From positions 124,001-188,000 of the forward strand of contig NW_027445651.1 of the NCBI RefSeq assembly GCF_035582795.1: DNA of 64,000 nt. The letters are read 5' to 3'. Of the stretch, positions 1 through 9,240 are shown piece after piece (positions within the stretch are counted from its first letter, which is position 1; each line of letters opens with the position of its first letter). The translations under genes were made by a program, and so were the position numbers. The notes beneath the pieces were generated by a model. It searched no databases. It worked only from the letters and a program-made list of their open reading frames with translations, and was not told the origin of the DNA. The stretch is from Mycteria americana (lineage: Eukaryota > Chordata > Aves > Ciconiiformes > Ciconiidae).

Positions 1-45
1 TGAAGAACAACTCATGAAAGACACCCATCAAAAGAGCTCGATACC

Positions 46-210
46 ATGCCTTGCCTTGCTTTGCCATGCCTTGCTTTCCCTTCCTTTGCTTTGCCTTGCC
101 TTGCCTTGCCTTGCCTCGCCTACCCTTGCCTCGCCTTGCCTACCCTTGCCTTGCCTTGCCTTGCCTTGCCTTGCCTTGCTTTCCCTTGCCTTCCCTTGCC
201 TTCCTTTCCC
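46..210 (+). repeat. (CCTTG)n pentanucleotide tract, unit 1
   Basis: About 165 bp of CCTTG repeats with CTCGC, CTACC and CTTTC interruptions. Strongly pyrimidine on the plus strand. The open frames through it are low-complexity Leu/Pro/Cys/Ala (plus) or Gly/Lys/Gln (minus) translations and are not genes. It lies just past the C-terminal end of the minus-strand OR pseudogene. Confidence 0.95.
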
Positions 211-404
211 GTTTCTCCTCTGCGTGTTTCCCATCCAGTGTGTGATCCTTCTCCACTGTCGTTGCAACCCCTCCTTCTCCATCCCACCTCCCCTCCTCCA
301 GAAAGAAACTTGCCCCAATTGGATGCTCCCAGTCCTTCCACCATCCTTGCACATCCTGGTGAATACCACTCTGTTTCCCGCTTTCTTACTCCTTCCCTCA
401 CCTT

Positions 405-1180
405 GTGTTTCTTGGGGCTCTAGATCAGCGGCTTGAAGAGAGGCAGCACCAGCACTGTTGAAGACGGACACTCCTCTGTGCCGGGAGAGGCTGGTAGTGA
501 GGCAGGTGAAGATCAGGGACCATGGCCTGAAGAACAGCATAACCACAGCTAAGTGGCAAGTGCCTTGCGTCTCTCTTCTCGTATCTGCTGCCAGGTGGAG
601 AGCTGAATGGCCCCACGGGAGCCCAACAAGGCCGGGTTGCACAGCAGGGAGTTGGTACCACCTTTGGAGACAAGGAGCACACCAGTCCGGCAGCGCTCAG
701 CGCAGGCCAGCATGGGCGGTACCTCACAGAAGAAGCAGTCAATGACATTGGGGCTGCGGCTGGGCAGCCATAGGGTGAGTGCCACTGGGGCCAACAAGGG
801 GAGAGTGGCCCCAGCCCTCAGGCCTGCCATCGCAAAGGCACAGACCTTCCCTCGCATGACACGGGGGATCCCTGGGGCTGGCACGTGGCCACAGATCGGT
901 CGTAGGCCATGACTGCGAGCAGGAAGAGCTGGGCCACACAGCTGCCAAAGAAGCTCGTCCTCTCCATAGATAGGAAGTGCAGTGGCATCCTGAGCATCGT
1001 GACCAACGAGCGGCCGATCACCGAGGCCCAGAATGCCAGAATCGTTGAGGTTGGAAGGCACCTCTGGTGATGGTCACGTCCAGCCCTCCTGCTCAAGCAG
1101 GGTCAGCGAGAGCAGGTTGATCAGGACACTGGCCCGTGTAGTCCTGAATGTTTCCAAGAATGGAGACTCCACAAGCTGCC
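405..1180 (-). pseudogene. Olfactory receptor pseudogene, unit 1
   Basis: This is a decayed class-II-like odorant receptor gene (a seven-helix GPCR of the host). Read on the minus strand, the hallmarks come in the right order but in changing frames: a TM2-like NLLSLTLLE (about 1095-1130); SFFGSCVAQLF before TM3; MAYDR at 896-910; SPNVIDCFFCEVPP (714-755) of extracellular loop 2; LAVVMLFFRP of TM6 (523-552); and PLFKPLI of TM7 (423-443). The Tyr of the usual PxxYS motif is a TAG stop (420-422). At least three frame changes are needed, about 15 residues are missing between CVAQLF and MAYDR, and TM1 is not recognisable. All ten copies share this damage, so it died before amplification. The keratin gene lies 1.2 kb away on the other strand. 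Confidence 0.85.
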
Positions 1181-2002
1181 TGGGCAATATCTCCTGGGCT
1201 TGGCCACCCTCCGAGTAGAAGCGTTTCTCCTCGTGCCTGTGTGGAATTTCCTTCCACGCTTCTCCAGTATGCACACAAGGGCAAGTAAGCAAGCACCCCT
1301 GCCGACACGTGAGCAACTGTGGACTCGCCCGAGGACGCACGAGGAAGCCCCTTGGCAGGGCAGGGCTGGAGCACGCTGGGGCAGGACAAGGCTCCAGACA
1401 CGCTGACGGCGCTGGTGTTGGTAGGGGACCCCCGGAGAGAGCCCGGAGAGAGCCCAGAGAGCAGAGGAGGCCCAACAGGCGCACAAAGGCCTCCCCAGAG
1501 CGGCATTAGGAGGAAGACAGTCAAAAGCAGCAGCGCTGACCACCTGCCTGCCAGTGACCATCAGAGAGAGCTTGGAGGGTGGGAGGAAGGGGACGCGGCA
1601 CATTGTCCCGCTCGGGAACCCTTTGGCATGCGGGCAAAGATTGCAGGGCTGGGAGCAGCAGGGCCCTTCCTGCCAGTGGGGCTGCCAACAAGCCCACACG
1701 AGTGCCCCAGGCCAATGTCCCCAGCCTGCACGCGACCCCTCCGGCACTTGGGACTCATCTTCTGCTGGCACTCATGTGCTCCTGTCCCAGGAATCCTTAG
1801 GTCTCCCACCCCAGCAATGAAAAGGAACCTTCAAGGGGGAGCGAGCGGGCACGACCAAACAAGGAAATGAAAAGGCAGCCGTGCAGGAAGCCAAAACACA
1901 GCCCGTATCATTAGCTGGGATGTTTTGCATTTCAGATGAGCTTCTCAGAAAATTACTACTTCCACAGAGGCTTCCTCTGGACCTGGGGCAGTGCAGGACC
2001 AG
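1181..2002 (+). promoter_or_regulatory. Upstream region of the unit keratin gene (same in all units)
   Basis: No gene is recognisable here. From about 1310 to the TATA box the sequence resembles the upstream region of the eleventh keratin gene (about 58,865-59,528), loosely at first and then without gaps over the last ~110 bp. Conserved blocks are TATCATTAGCTG (about 1906-1917) and GATGAGCTT..TCAGAAAATTA starting at 1935. Their distances from the TATA box (104 bp from the CAGCCC that leads the first block at 1899, and 68 bp for the second) are identical in both gene types. A CCAAT box in the eleventh gene is CCAAA here (1891). The region is a candidate promoter and proximal enhancer. The same stretch precedes each unit's TATA box. 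Confidence 0.55.
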
Positions 2003-2009
2003 TATAAAA
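2003..2009 (+). promoter_or_regulatory. TATA box, keratin copy 1
   Basis: TATAAAA, 30 bp upstream of the inferred transcription start at about 2033. Confidence 0.88.
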
Positions 2010-2399
2010 GCCATCCCAGCTCTTCACTCTCTCATCCGCTTCGCTCCCCTTCTTCTCCTTCGGAAGCAAGTGAGTTGGAAGCTCTGTCCTATACTGGGGC
2101 TTGGGGCTGCCACTCCTGGGAGGGGAAGCGGGGAGAAGGTCTGGTGTGGAGAGGGGCTGGGTCTGAGGGGCTGAGGGGACTCTTGGGCTCTTGTCTGGGA
2201 AAGAGCTTTCCCGGGCCTGGCTCTCTTTGCATGGTGCCCAGGGGGACAGGCAAAGAGGTGTGTGCGCCTCCCTGCACAGCCTCCATCTCCCTGCCCAGCA
2301 CATGCCTTGGCTCCCTCGTGGTGGGCGGACAGGCTGCTCCTCACGCACCCCCGTGCTCCTCCCTGCCCTCTCTCCCAGGTGCACCTCCAGCCCCAAGAC

Positions 2400-2705
2400 A
2401 TGTCCTGCTACAACCAGTGCCTGCCCTGCCAGCCCTGCGGCCCGACCCCGCTGGCCAACAGCTGCACCGAGCCCTGTGTCAGGCAGTGCCAGAACTCCAC
2501 CGTCATCATCGAGCCCTCCCCCGTGGTGGTGACCCTGCCCGGACCCATCCTCAGCTCCTTCCCACAGAACACCGTTGTGGGATCCTCCACCTCCGCTGCC
2601 GTTGGCAGCATCCTCAGCTCTCAGGGAGTGCCCATCAACTCCGGGTGCTGTGACCTCTCTGGCATTTCCAGCCGCTACTGCGGCAGAACATGCCTCCCCT
2701 GCTAA
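2400..2705 (+). CDS. Feather-type beta-keratin (corneous beta-protein), copy 1
   Basis: A 101-residue structural protein that polymerises into the filament-matrix of feather cells. Domains: Cys-rich N-terminus (1-30; Cys 3, 7, 10, 13, 22, 26, 30) with the family block GPTPLANSC; the beta-sheet core that forms the filament, including [20 protein letters not shown] (39-58) and [12 protein letters not shown] (61-72); and a C-terminus ending CGRTCLPC. There are 12 cysteines, more than the roughly 8 of classical feather keratins, because of an added CQPC step (10-13) and the CC (83-84) and YC (93-94) pairs. Gene layout is the family's: non-coding exon 1 (about 2033-2069, donor GTGAGT), intron 2070-2378 (acceptor CTCTCCCAG), exon 2 from 2379 with a 21-nt leader before ATG, whole CDS in exon 2. 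The start is chosen by the conserved MSCY N-terminus. Codon 82 is Gly; Pro55 is CCA. Confidence 0.95.
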   Translation: MSCYNQCLPCQPCGPTPLANSCTEPCVRQCQNSTVIIEPSPVVVTLPGPILSSFPQNTVVGSSTSAAVGSILSSQGVPINSGCCDLSGISSRYCGRTCLPC

Positions 2706-3525
2706 AGCTGCCACAGGCGGCCCCGCAGAAGGACCCCCAGGAACCCAGAAGATGGTAGTGGACTGAGCACAGAGATCTTGGCCATCGCTTGCAGGGGGGC
2801 TGAGCATCCACCGCTCCACCTGCAAAGGCAGGCAGGCAGAGGCGTGCCTGGGCCCTCTGAAAACATGGCCCTTGTCTAACGCGCCTGTTTCTCACTCTCT
2901 TTCCTCTCTCTCTTTTCTCTGTTGTCTTCTGCTGCCCTGGGCTGTGAGCACCTGCTAAGCCCCAGGCGAGGAAGGACCTGCTGCCCCTCTCCCTCTCAGG
3001 GGCGGGCAGGCAGGCAGGCAGGCAGACGCCAGGTGCGAACTCCACCCTGGCCAAGGGGCAAAGACTCCTAGCTACCCCTGCTGCTCCCTGCCCCGTGGGC
3101 CCCACTCAGAGGACCTCCTTCCCTCTTTCAACTCATTAAAGTTCTGCTGCATCCCAGCCTGGGCCTCTGCGTGGTCCTTCTCTCTCCGCACGCTCTCCCT
3201 GGCTTCCAGAGAGAAAGGTGTCGCTCTGGGGAGATCTTGCGGGCATAAAGAAGAGCCAGCGGTGTTCCCGGAGGCCTGCCTTGCTGCATCCCCGCACACA
3301 AATGCCCTCCTCAGCCTTTGAGCACGCCCTGCAGATGATGGGGAGCCCAACCACTGTCTGAGTGAGGAGTCCATCTCCCCGGCCGCACTGGCCGGTGGTG
3401 GTGGCACTGGGAGCTGGTTCTGCCTCCAGCAGCACCTGTGAGCCCTCCCTGGCTGGCGGCTCTTGCTTCAGGAGGGCCCCTCTCCCTGTGGCAGGTGTGG
3501 TGGTGGTGGTGGTGGTCCTGGCTGT
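2706..3525 (+). other. Keratin 3' UTR and spacer (same in all units)
   Basis: The 3' UTR runs to about 3160 and includes a pyrimidine-rich stretch (about 2885-2930) and a (GGCA)n microsatellite (about 3003-3025). The following spacer holds a (GGT)n run (about 3494-3516). No further gene is seen until the keratin relic at 3526. The matching stretch follows every array keratin CDS. Confidence 0.7.
3135..3140 (+). terminator. Polyadenylation signal, keratin copy 1
   Basis: ATTAAA, 430 nt after the stop codon, followed by a GT/CT-rich stretch; poly(A) site expected near 3155-3165. Confidence 0.75.
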
Positions 3526-3620
3526 GAGACAGGTTGCTCCTCACATGCCCCTGTGCTCCTCCCTGCCATCTCTCCCCGGTGCACCTCTGGCCACAAGACG
3601 TCTCCAGCTACAACCTCTCT
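3526..3620 (+). pseudogene. Keratin gene relic (intron end, leader, first codons), unit 1
   Basis: Aligns without gaps to 2326-2420, exactly 1200 bp earlier in the unit: the end of the keratin intron, the 21-nt leader and the first six or seven codons. The acceptor CAG has become CCG, the ATG has become GTC (3600-3602), and the following codons read Ser-Ser-Tyr-Asn against Ser-Cys-Tyr-Asn. Similarity stops at about 3620 and no keratin core follows. It is a truncated duplicate of the gene, older than the array because every unit has it. Confidence 0.75.
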
Positions 3621-5189
3621 CTCCCTCAGCCGAGGAAGAGAGGTGGGCTATTCCTCGCCCACTTCCCTTTGTGGCTTCCAACTACAAGCCGGTGCTTCTG
3701 CAGCATTTCAGCTCTCCTTGCGTTGACTTAGCCTTCCTTGCAGGTCTTGCGGGGCTCTGGTCTATCCCCAGTCAGGCTGCCAGCATTTCCTCCAGCACAG
3801 CTAGAAGAGGCGGAGTTTCTAAGTGCAGGTGTGGTCTGTTTCCTGACAGCTCACTCTCTGTCTCTCTAGGCATGCACGTAGAAACAGTACCTAGGAGGAT
3901 TTGCGTTATCGGCAAAAGGGATGCGTAGGGTCTTGTTCCCCCTTTCACGCCCATTGCTCACAACACGTCCCCCATCCTTTGCCACGCGCCGTCTGCAGAC
4001 TCCCCTCTCCCAAAAGCATCGCTCCCGGTTTTGCCGAAGGGTCAGGACTTCCCCCTTCCCCCTCCCGCGCTGGCAGTCCCACCGACCCACTGCCCTGCTC
4101 CTCCCCAGCCTGACACCCCTGTCTCACCAGCCTCTGCCAGTCCCACCAAGGCTGCCGGGTAAACCTGGACCGTGTCACGCTGCCCACTCAACAAGGTGCC
4201 CAGGGAGCTCCCAGGAAGTGGGAGCTGAAGCTTGCCAGCTCCTGTGTCCTCCTCCCTCTGCCAGCTCAAAGCCGCCTCCGAACCTCAGCCCAAAGGGTGG
4301 AGCAAAACACTCTGAGGGCTGCCTGGGTTCTCACACCTCTGCCCCAGGGACCTTTTCTACTCACATCGCCTAGTGGTTAAAGCACTTGCTCGGCCAAACC
4401 AAGGGAATCAAGCTGCCACCTGTGCTGGGCCCCAGGCTCCCCAGGGCCAGGACCAGGTTTTCCAGTGCTGGGAGCTTCCAGCTGGTGCAGCCAGGCCACA
4501 GCTCGACCTTTCAAACTCCTCTCGGTCACAAGGGCCCCGAACATCCTCGCAGGCACTCCTAACCCGCATGTAAAACTGCTGCCTCTTGTAAAAGCCCAGG
4601 CCAGGCTGCCCAAGGGGAGCCGCGCACCTACGACAGGCAGGTAGGAACCTGCTGACGGTTCCCAGAACTGGAACTGCAGTGCTCAGGCAGAAGGAGACAA
4701 AGGAGGCGGCCAGGGACACAACCCTCACAGCCATCTCCAGCAGGGAAAAGGGCTCCCTGGTCGACTTCTCTGGCTACCCAGCGCACAGCCAGAGGCAGGG
4801 TAGCATCTGTGTCAGAGCACCATGCCCAGCAGTGCTGCTTCTCACAGCCCATGACGCCATTCCCATGACGTCAATCCCAATCTCTACCTCGCCCTCTCCA
4901 TCCAGCACTTCTCGGGACATGCAGCTCTACTTCCTTCTTCCCTGGGCTTTCTGCCCACACGGTAAGTCTCTCTTTCTTCCCTGGGAGAAGGCCACTGGGC
5001 TGAGGCCACCACCCATGACACCGGTGGTATTTCGTATGGAGGAGCGGAAGGCAGCACGCTGGGTAGAAAGATTGTCAACGGGGTCCCACAGGGAACACCT
5101 GTCTGTACCGCATAATCCATCAGCCATGCATTTTAGTGGCGATCCCCTAACGGGATAGCTCCTCCTCTTCTTGACTTCTCCGTGCCTTT
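3621..5189. other. Unit spacer without recognised gene (same in all units)
   Basis: About 1.57 kb. Open frames on both strands are short, and their products show no family I know. One small plus-strand signal stands out: an ATG at 4919 followed by a hydrophobic 14-residue stretch and a strong splice donor GTAAGT at 4962. A TGACG motif occurs twice near 4852 and 4866. No transposon or RNA gene was recognised. Confidence 0.5.
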
Positions 5190-5687
5190 TCATGCCATAA
5201 CTACCCAGTTGCTGTCCCCACAAAGTGGAGGGGCTGCCATGGAAAACTCAGAGCAAATGCCAGCGATTTCGACCAGAGTCCTGTCTCTGTAGAGCAGCTG
5301 GCAAGCCTCTTCACAGATCTCTTCCCCTGCGAGCAGTCCTTTGTACTGGGATGGACTTTGCTCACCAGTTGGTCCCACTGACTGTAGCATGAGGTGCCCA
5401 CAGAGCCCTACCACCGACAACCAAGTCCCAAGGAAGCACGAGCTGACTTGCACCACCTCGCACCTCCAGAGCAGCCATGCATTCACCACAGAAGCCACGT
5501 ACTCTGTGATCAAGGCAATCACACATACTGCCCGCAAATTACGTTTTTCATCAGAGTAATTCCACATGTGGCTCTTACACATGGGCATTGCGTCAAGAAA
5601 AGCCAAGGGATCCCTGTGGATGAAGAACAACTCATGAAAGACACCCATCAAAAGAGCTCGATACCATGCCTTGCCTTGCTTTGCCAT
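5190..5687 (-). other. Unidentified membrane-like open frame, end of unit 1
   Basis: An open frame of 165 codons on the minus strand, whose first 13 codons run through the CCTTG tract; MGVFHELFF (M at 5648) is the first plausible start. It has hydrophobic segments such as VCVIALITEYVASVVNAWLL (frame residues 54-73) and FLGTWLSVVGLCGHLML (84-100). A pyrimidine tract plus CAG precedes GGATCCC, and CTCTGGAG is followed by GTGCGA, so residues DPLAF..NAWLLWR could be one old exon. I do not recognise the product. The pattern DP..F..P, LITE, SSC..G..GH.M is faintly like the N-terminal half of glucose-6-phosphatase catalytic subunits, but this may be chance. Conservation across units is uninformative because whole units are near-identical. 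Confidence 0.25.
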
Positions 5688-5830
5688 GCCTTGCTTTCCC
5701 TTCCTTTGCTTTGCCTTGCCTTGCCTTGCCTTGCCTCGCCTACCCTTGCCTCGCCTTGCCTACCCTTGCCTTGCCTTGCCTTGCCTTGCCTTGCCTTGCT
5801 TTCCCTTGCCTTCCCTTGCCTTCCTTTCCC
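5666..5830 (+). repeat. (CCTTG)n tract, unit 2
   Basis: Same length and interruption pattern as in unit 1. Confidence 0.95.
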
Positions 5831-6024
5831 GTTTCTCCTCTGCGTGTTTCCCATCCAGTGTGTGATCCTTCTCCACTGTCGTTGCAACCCCTCCTTCTCC
5901 ATCCCACCTCCCCTCCTCCAGAAAGAAACTTGCCCCAATTGGATGCTCCCAGTCCTTCCACCATCCTTGCACATCCTGGTGAATACCACTCTGTTTCCCG
6001 CTTTCTTACTCCTTCCCTCACCTT

Positions 6025-6800
6025 GTGTTTCTTGGGGCTCTAGATCAGCGGCTTGAAGAGAGGCAGCACCAGCACTGTTGAAGACGGACACTCCTCTGTG
6101 CCGGGAGAGGCTGGTAGTGAGGCAGGTGAAGATCAGGGACCATGGCCTGAAGAACAGCATAACCACAGCTAAGTGGCAAGTGCCTTGCGTCTCTCTTCTC
6201 GTATCTGCTGCCAGGTGGAGAGCTGAATGGCCCCACGGGAGCCCAACAAGGCTGGGTTGCACAGCAGGGAGTTGGTACCACCTTTGGAGACAAGGAGCAC
6301 ACCAGTCCGGCAGCGCTCAGCGCAGGCCAGCATGGGCGGTACCTCACAGAAGAAGCAGTCAATGACATTGGGGCTGCGGCTGGGCAGCCATAGGGTGAGT
6401 GCCACTGGGGCCAACAAGGGGAGAGTGGCCCCAGCCCTCAGGCCTGCCATCGCAATGGCACAGACCTTCCCTCGCATGACACGGGGGATCCCTGGGGCTG
6501 GCACGTGGCCACAGATCGGTCGTAGGCCATGACTGCGAGCAGGAAGAGCTGGGCCACACAGCTGCCAAAGAAGCTCGTCCTCTCCATAGATAGGAAGTGC
6601 AGTGGCATCCTGAGCATCGTGACCAACGAGCGGCCGATCACCGAGGCCCAGAATGCCAGAATCGTTGAGGTTGGAAGGCACCTCTGGTGATGGTCACGTC
6701 CAGCCCTCCTGCTCAAGCAGGGTCAGCGAGAGCAGGTTGATCAGGACACTGGCCCGTGTAGTCCTGAATGTTTCCAAGAATGGAGACTCCACAAGCTGCC
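6025..6800 (-). pseudogene. Olfactory receptor pseudogene, unit 2
   Basis: MAYDR motif at 6516-6530 and the same TM7 stop and frame changes as in unit 1. Distinguishing base: CGCAATGG near 6454, shared with units 3, 5 and 10. Confidence 0.85.
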
Positions 6801-7622
6801 TGGGCAATATCTCCTGGGCTTGGCCACCCTCCGAGTAGAAGCGTTTCTCCTCGTGCCTGTGTGGAATTTCCTTCCACGCTTCTCCAGTACGCACACAAGG
6901 GCAAGTAAGCAAGCACCCCTGCCGACACGTGAGCAACTGTGGACTCGCCCGAGGACGCACGAGGAAGCCCCTTGGCAGGGCAGGGCTGGAGCACGCTGGG
7001 GCAGGACAAGGCTCCAGACACGCTGACGGCGCTGGTGTTGGTAGGGGACCCCCGGAGAGAGCCCGGAGAGAGCCCAGAGAGCAGAGGAGGCCCAACAGGC
7101 GCACAAAGGCCTCCCCAGAGCGGCATTAGGAGGAAGACAGTCAAAAGCAGCAGCGCTGACCACCTGCCTGCCAGTGACCATCAGAGAGAGCTTGGAGGGT
7201 GGGAGGAAGGGGACGCGGCACATTGTCCCGCTCGGGAACCCTTTGGCATGCGGGCGACGATTGCAGGGCTGGGAGCAGCAGGGCCCTTCCTGCCAGTGGG
7301 GCTGCCAACAAGCCCACACGAGTGCCCCAGGCCAATGTCCCCAGCCTGCACGCGACCCCTCCGGCACTTGGGACTCATCTTCTGCTGGCACTCATGTGCT
7401 CCTGTCCCAGGAATCCTTAGGTCTCCCACCCCAGCAATGAAAAGGAACCTTCAAGGGGGAGCGAGCGGGCACGACCAAACAAGGAAATGAAAAGGCAGCC
7501 GTGCAGGAAGCCAAAACACAGCCCGTATCATTAGCTGGGATGTTTTGCATTTCAGATGAGCTTCTCAGAAAATTACTACTTCCACAGAGGCTTCCTCTGG
7601 ACCTGGGGCAGTGCAGGACCAG

Positions 7623-7629
7623 TATAAAA
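7623..7629 (+). promoter_or_regulatory. TATA box, keratin copy 2
   Basis: TATAAAA, 397 bp before the ATG, as in copy 1. Confidence 0.88.
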
Positions 7630-8019
7630 GCCATCCCAGCTCTTCACTCTCTCATCCGCTTCGCTCCCCTTCTTCTCCTTCGGAAGCAAGTGAGTTGGAA
7701 GCTCTGTCCTATACTGGGGCTTGGGGCTGCCACTCCTGGGAGGGGAAGCGGGGAGAAGGTCTGGTGTGGAGAGGGGCTGGGTCTGAGGGGCTGAGGGGAC
7801 TCTTGGGCTCTTGTCTGGGAAAGAGCTTTCCCGGGCCTGGCTCTCTTTGCATGGTGCCCAGGGGGACAGGCAAAGAGGTGTGTGCGCCTCCCTGCACAGC
7901 CTCCATCTCCCCGCCCAGCACATGCCTTGGCTCCCTCGTGGTGGGCGGACAGGCTGCTCCTCACGCACCCCCGTGCTCCTCCCTGCCCTCTCTCCCAGGT
8001 GCACCTCCAGCCCCAAGAC

Positions 8020-8325
8020 ATGTCCTGCTACAACCAGTGCCTGCCCTGCCAGCCCTGCGGCCCGACCCCGCTGGCCAACAGCTGCACCGAGCCCTGTGTC
8101 AGGCAGTGCCAGAACTCCACCGTCATCATCGAGCCCTCCCCCGTGGTGGTGACCCTGCCCGGACCCATCCTCAGCTCCTTCCCGCAGAACACCGTTGTGG
8201 GATCCTCCACCTCCGCTGCCGTTGGCAGCATCCTCAGCTCTCAGGGAGTGCCCATCAACTCCGGGTGCTGTGACCTCTCTGGCATTTCCAGCCGCTACTG
8301 CGGCAGAACATGCCTCCCCTGCTAA
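8020..8325 (+). CDS. Feather-type beta-keratin, copy 2
   Basis: Protein identical to copy 1; Pro55 codon is CCG. Exon 1 about 7653-7689, intron 7690-7998. The intron has CCCCGCCC near 7911 where copies 1, 4 and 5 have CCCTGCCC. Confidence 0.95.
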   Translation: MSCYNQCLPCQPCGPTPLANSCTEPCVRQCQNSTVIIEPSPVVVTLPGPILSSFPQNTVVGSSTSAAVGSILSSQGVPINSGCCDLSGISSRYCGRTCLPC

Positions 8326-8754
8326 AGCTGCCACAGGCGGCCCCGCAGAAGGACCCCCAGGAACCCAGAAGATGGTAGTGGACTGAGCACAGAGATCTTG
8401 GCCATCGCTTGCAGGGGGGCTGAGCATCCACCGCTCCACCTGCAAAGGCAGGCAGGCAGAGGCGTGCCTGGGCCCTCTGAAAACATGGCCCTTGTCTAAC
8501 GCGCCTGTTTCTCACTCTCTTTCCTCTCTCTCTTTTCTCTGTTGTCTTCTGCTGCCCTGGGCTGTGAGCACCTGCTAAGCCCCAGGCGAGGAAGGACCTG
8601 CTGCCCCTCTCCCTCTCAGGGGCGGGCAGGCAGGCAGGCAGGCAGACGCCAGGTGCGAACTCCACCCTGGCCAAGGGGCAAAGACTCCTAGCTACCCCTG
8701 CTGCTCCCTGCCCCGTGGGCCCCACTCAGAGGACCTCCTTCCCTCTTTCAACTC

Positions 8755-8760
8755 ATTAAA
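8755..8760 (+). terminator. Polyadenylation signal, keratin copy 2
   Basis: ATTAAA at the same distance from the stop as in copy 1. Confidence 0.75.
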
Positions 8761-9145
8761 GTTCTGCTGCATCCCAGCCTGGGCCTCTGCGTGGTCCTTC
8801 TCTCTCCGCACGCTCTCCCTGGCTTCCAGAGAGAAAGGTGTCGCTCTGGGGAGATCTTGCGGGCATAAAGAAGAGCCAGCGGTGTTCCCGGAGGCCTGCC
8901 TTGCTGCATCCCCGCACACAAATGCCCTCCTCAGCCTTTGAGCACGCCCTGCAGATGATGGGGAGCCCAACCACTGTCTGAGTGAGGAGTCCATCTCCCC
9001 GGCCGCACTGGCCGGTGGTGGTGGCACTGGGAGCTGGTTCTGCCTCCAGCAGCACCTGTGAGCCCTCCCTGGCTGGCGGCTCTTGCTTCAGGAGGGCCCC
9101 TCTCCCTGTGGCAGGTGTGGTGGTGGTGGTGGTGGTCCTGGCTGT

Positions 9146-9240
9146 GAGACAGGTTGCTCCTCACATGCCCCTGTGCTCCTCCCTGCCATCTCTCCCCGGT
9201 GCACCTCTGGCCACAAGACGTCTCCAGCTACAACCTCTCT
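9146..9240 (+). pseudogene. Keratin gene relic, unit 2
   Basis: Same relic, 1200 bp downstream of the matching part of keratin copy 2. Confidence 0.73.

Larger units (their letters stand above)
1..5620 (+). repeat. Array unit 1
   Basis: Shortest unit. It lacks the AAGGG five-base block that the others have after the GCACGCTGGG motif near 5063. It alone has the palindrome TGACGTCA (4866-4873) where others have TGACGCCA. It shares the CCA codon for Pro55 only with unit 5. Confidence 0.95.

Noticed and set aside
14-436. Long open frames of Leu/Pro/Cys/Ala or Gly/Lys/Gln through the CCTTG tracts (all units)
   Set aside because: They are translations of a pentanucleotide repeat, which lacks stops in several frames; no domain and no codon signal.
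1991-2653. 220-codon plus-strand frame starting in the leader region
   Set aside because: Out of frame with the keratin CDS and running through the intron; the splice sites and MSCY start support the other frame.
1956-2825. 289-codon minus-strand open frame opposite the keratin gene
   Set aside because: It mirrors the GC-rich keratin CDS and intron; content is Gly/Ala/Pro-biased with no known motif. Shadow of the real gene.
3362-3928. Possible Gly-rich scale- or claw-type keratin coded by the GGT run
   Set aside because: The frame reads Val-rich or is broken, and no beta-core block is present. Only the 95-bp relic at 3526-3620 is convincing.
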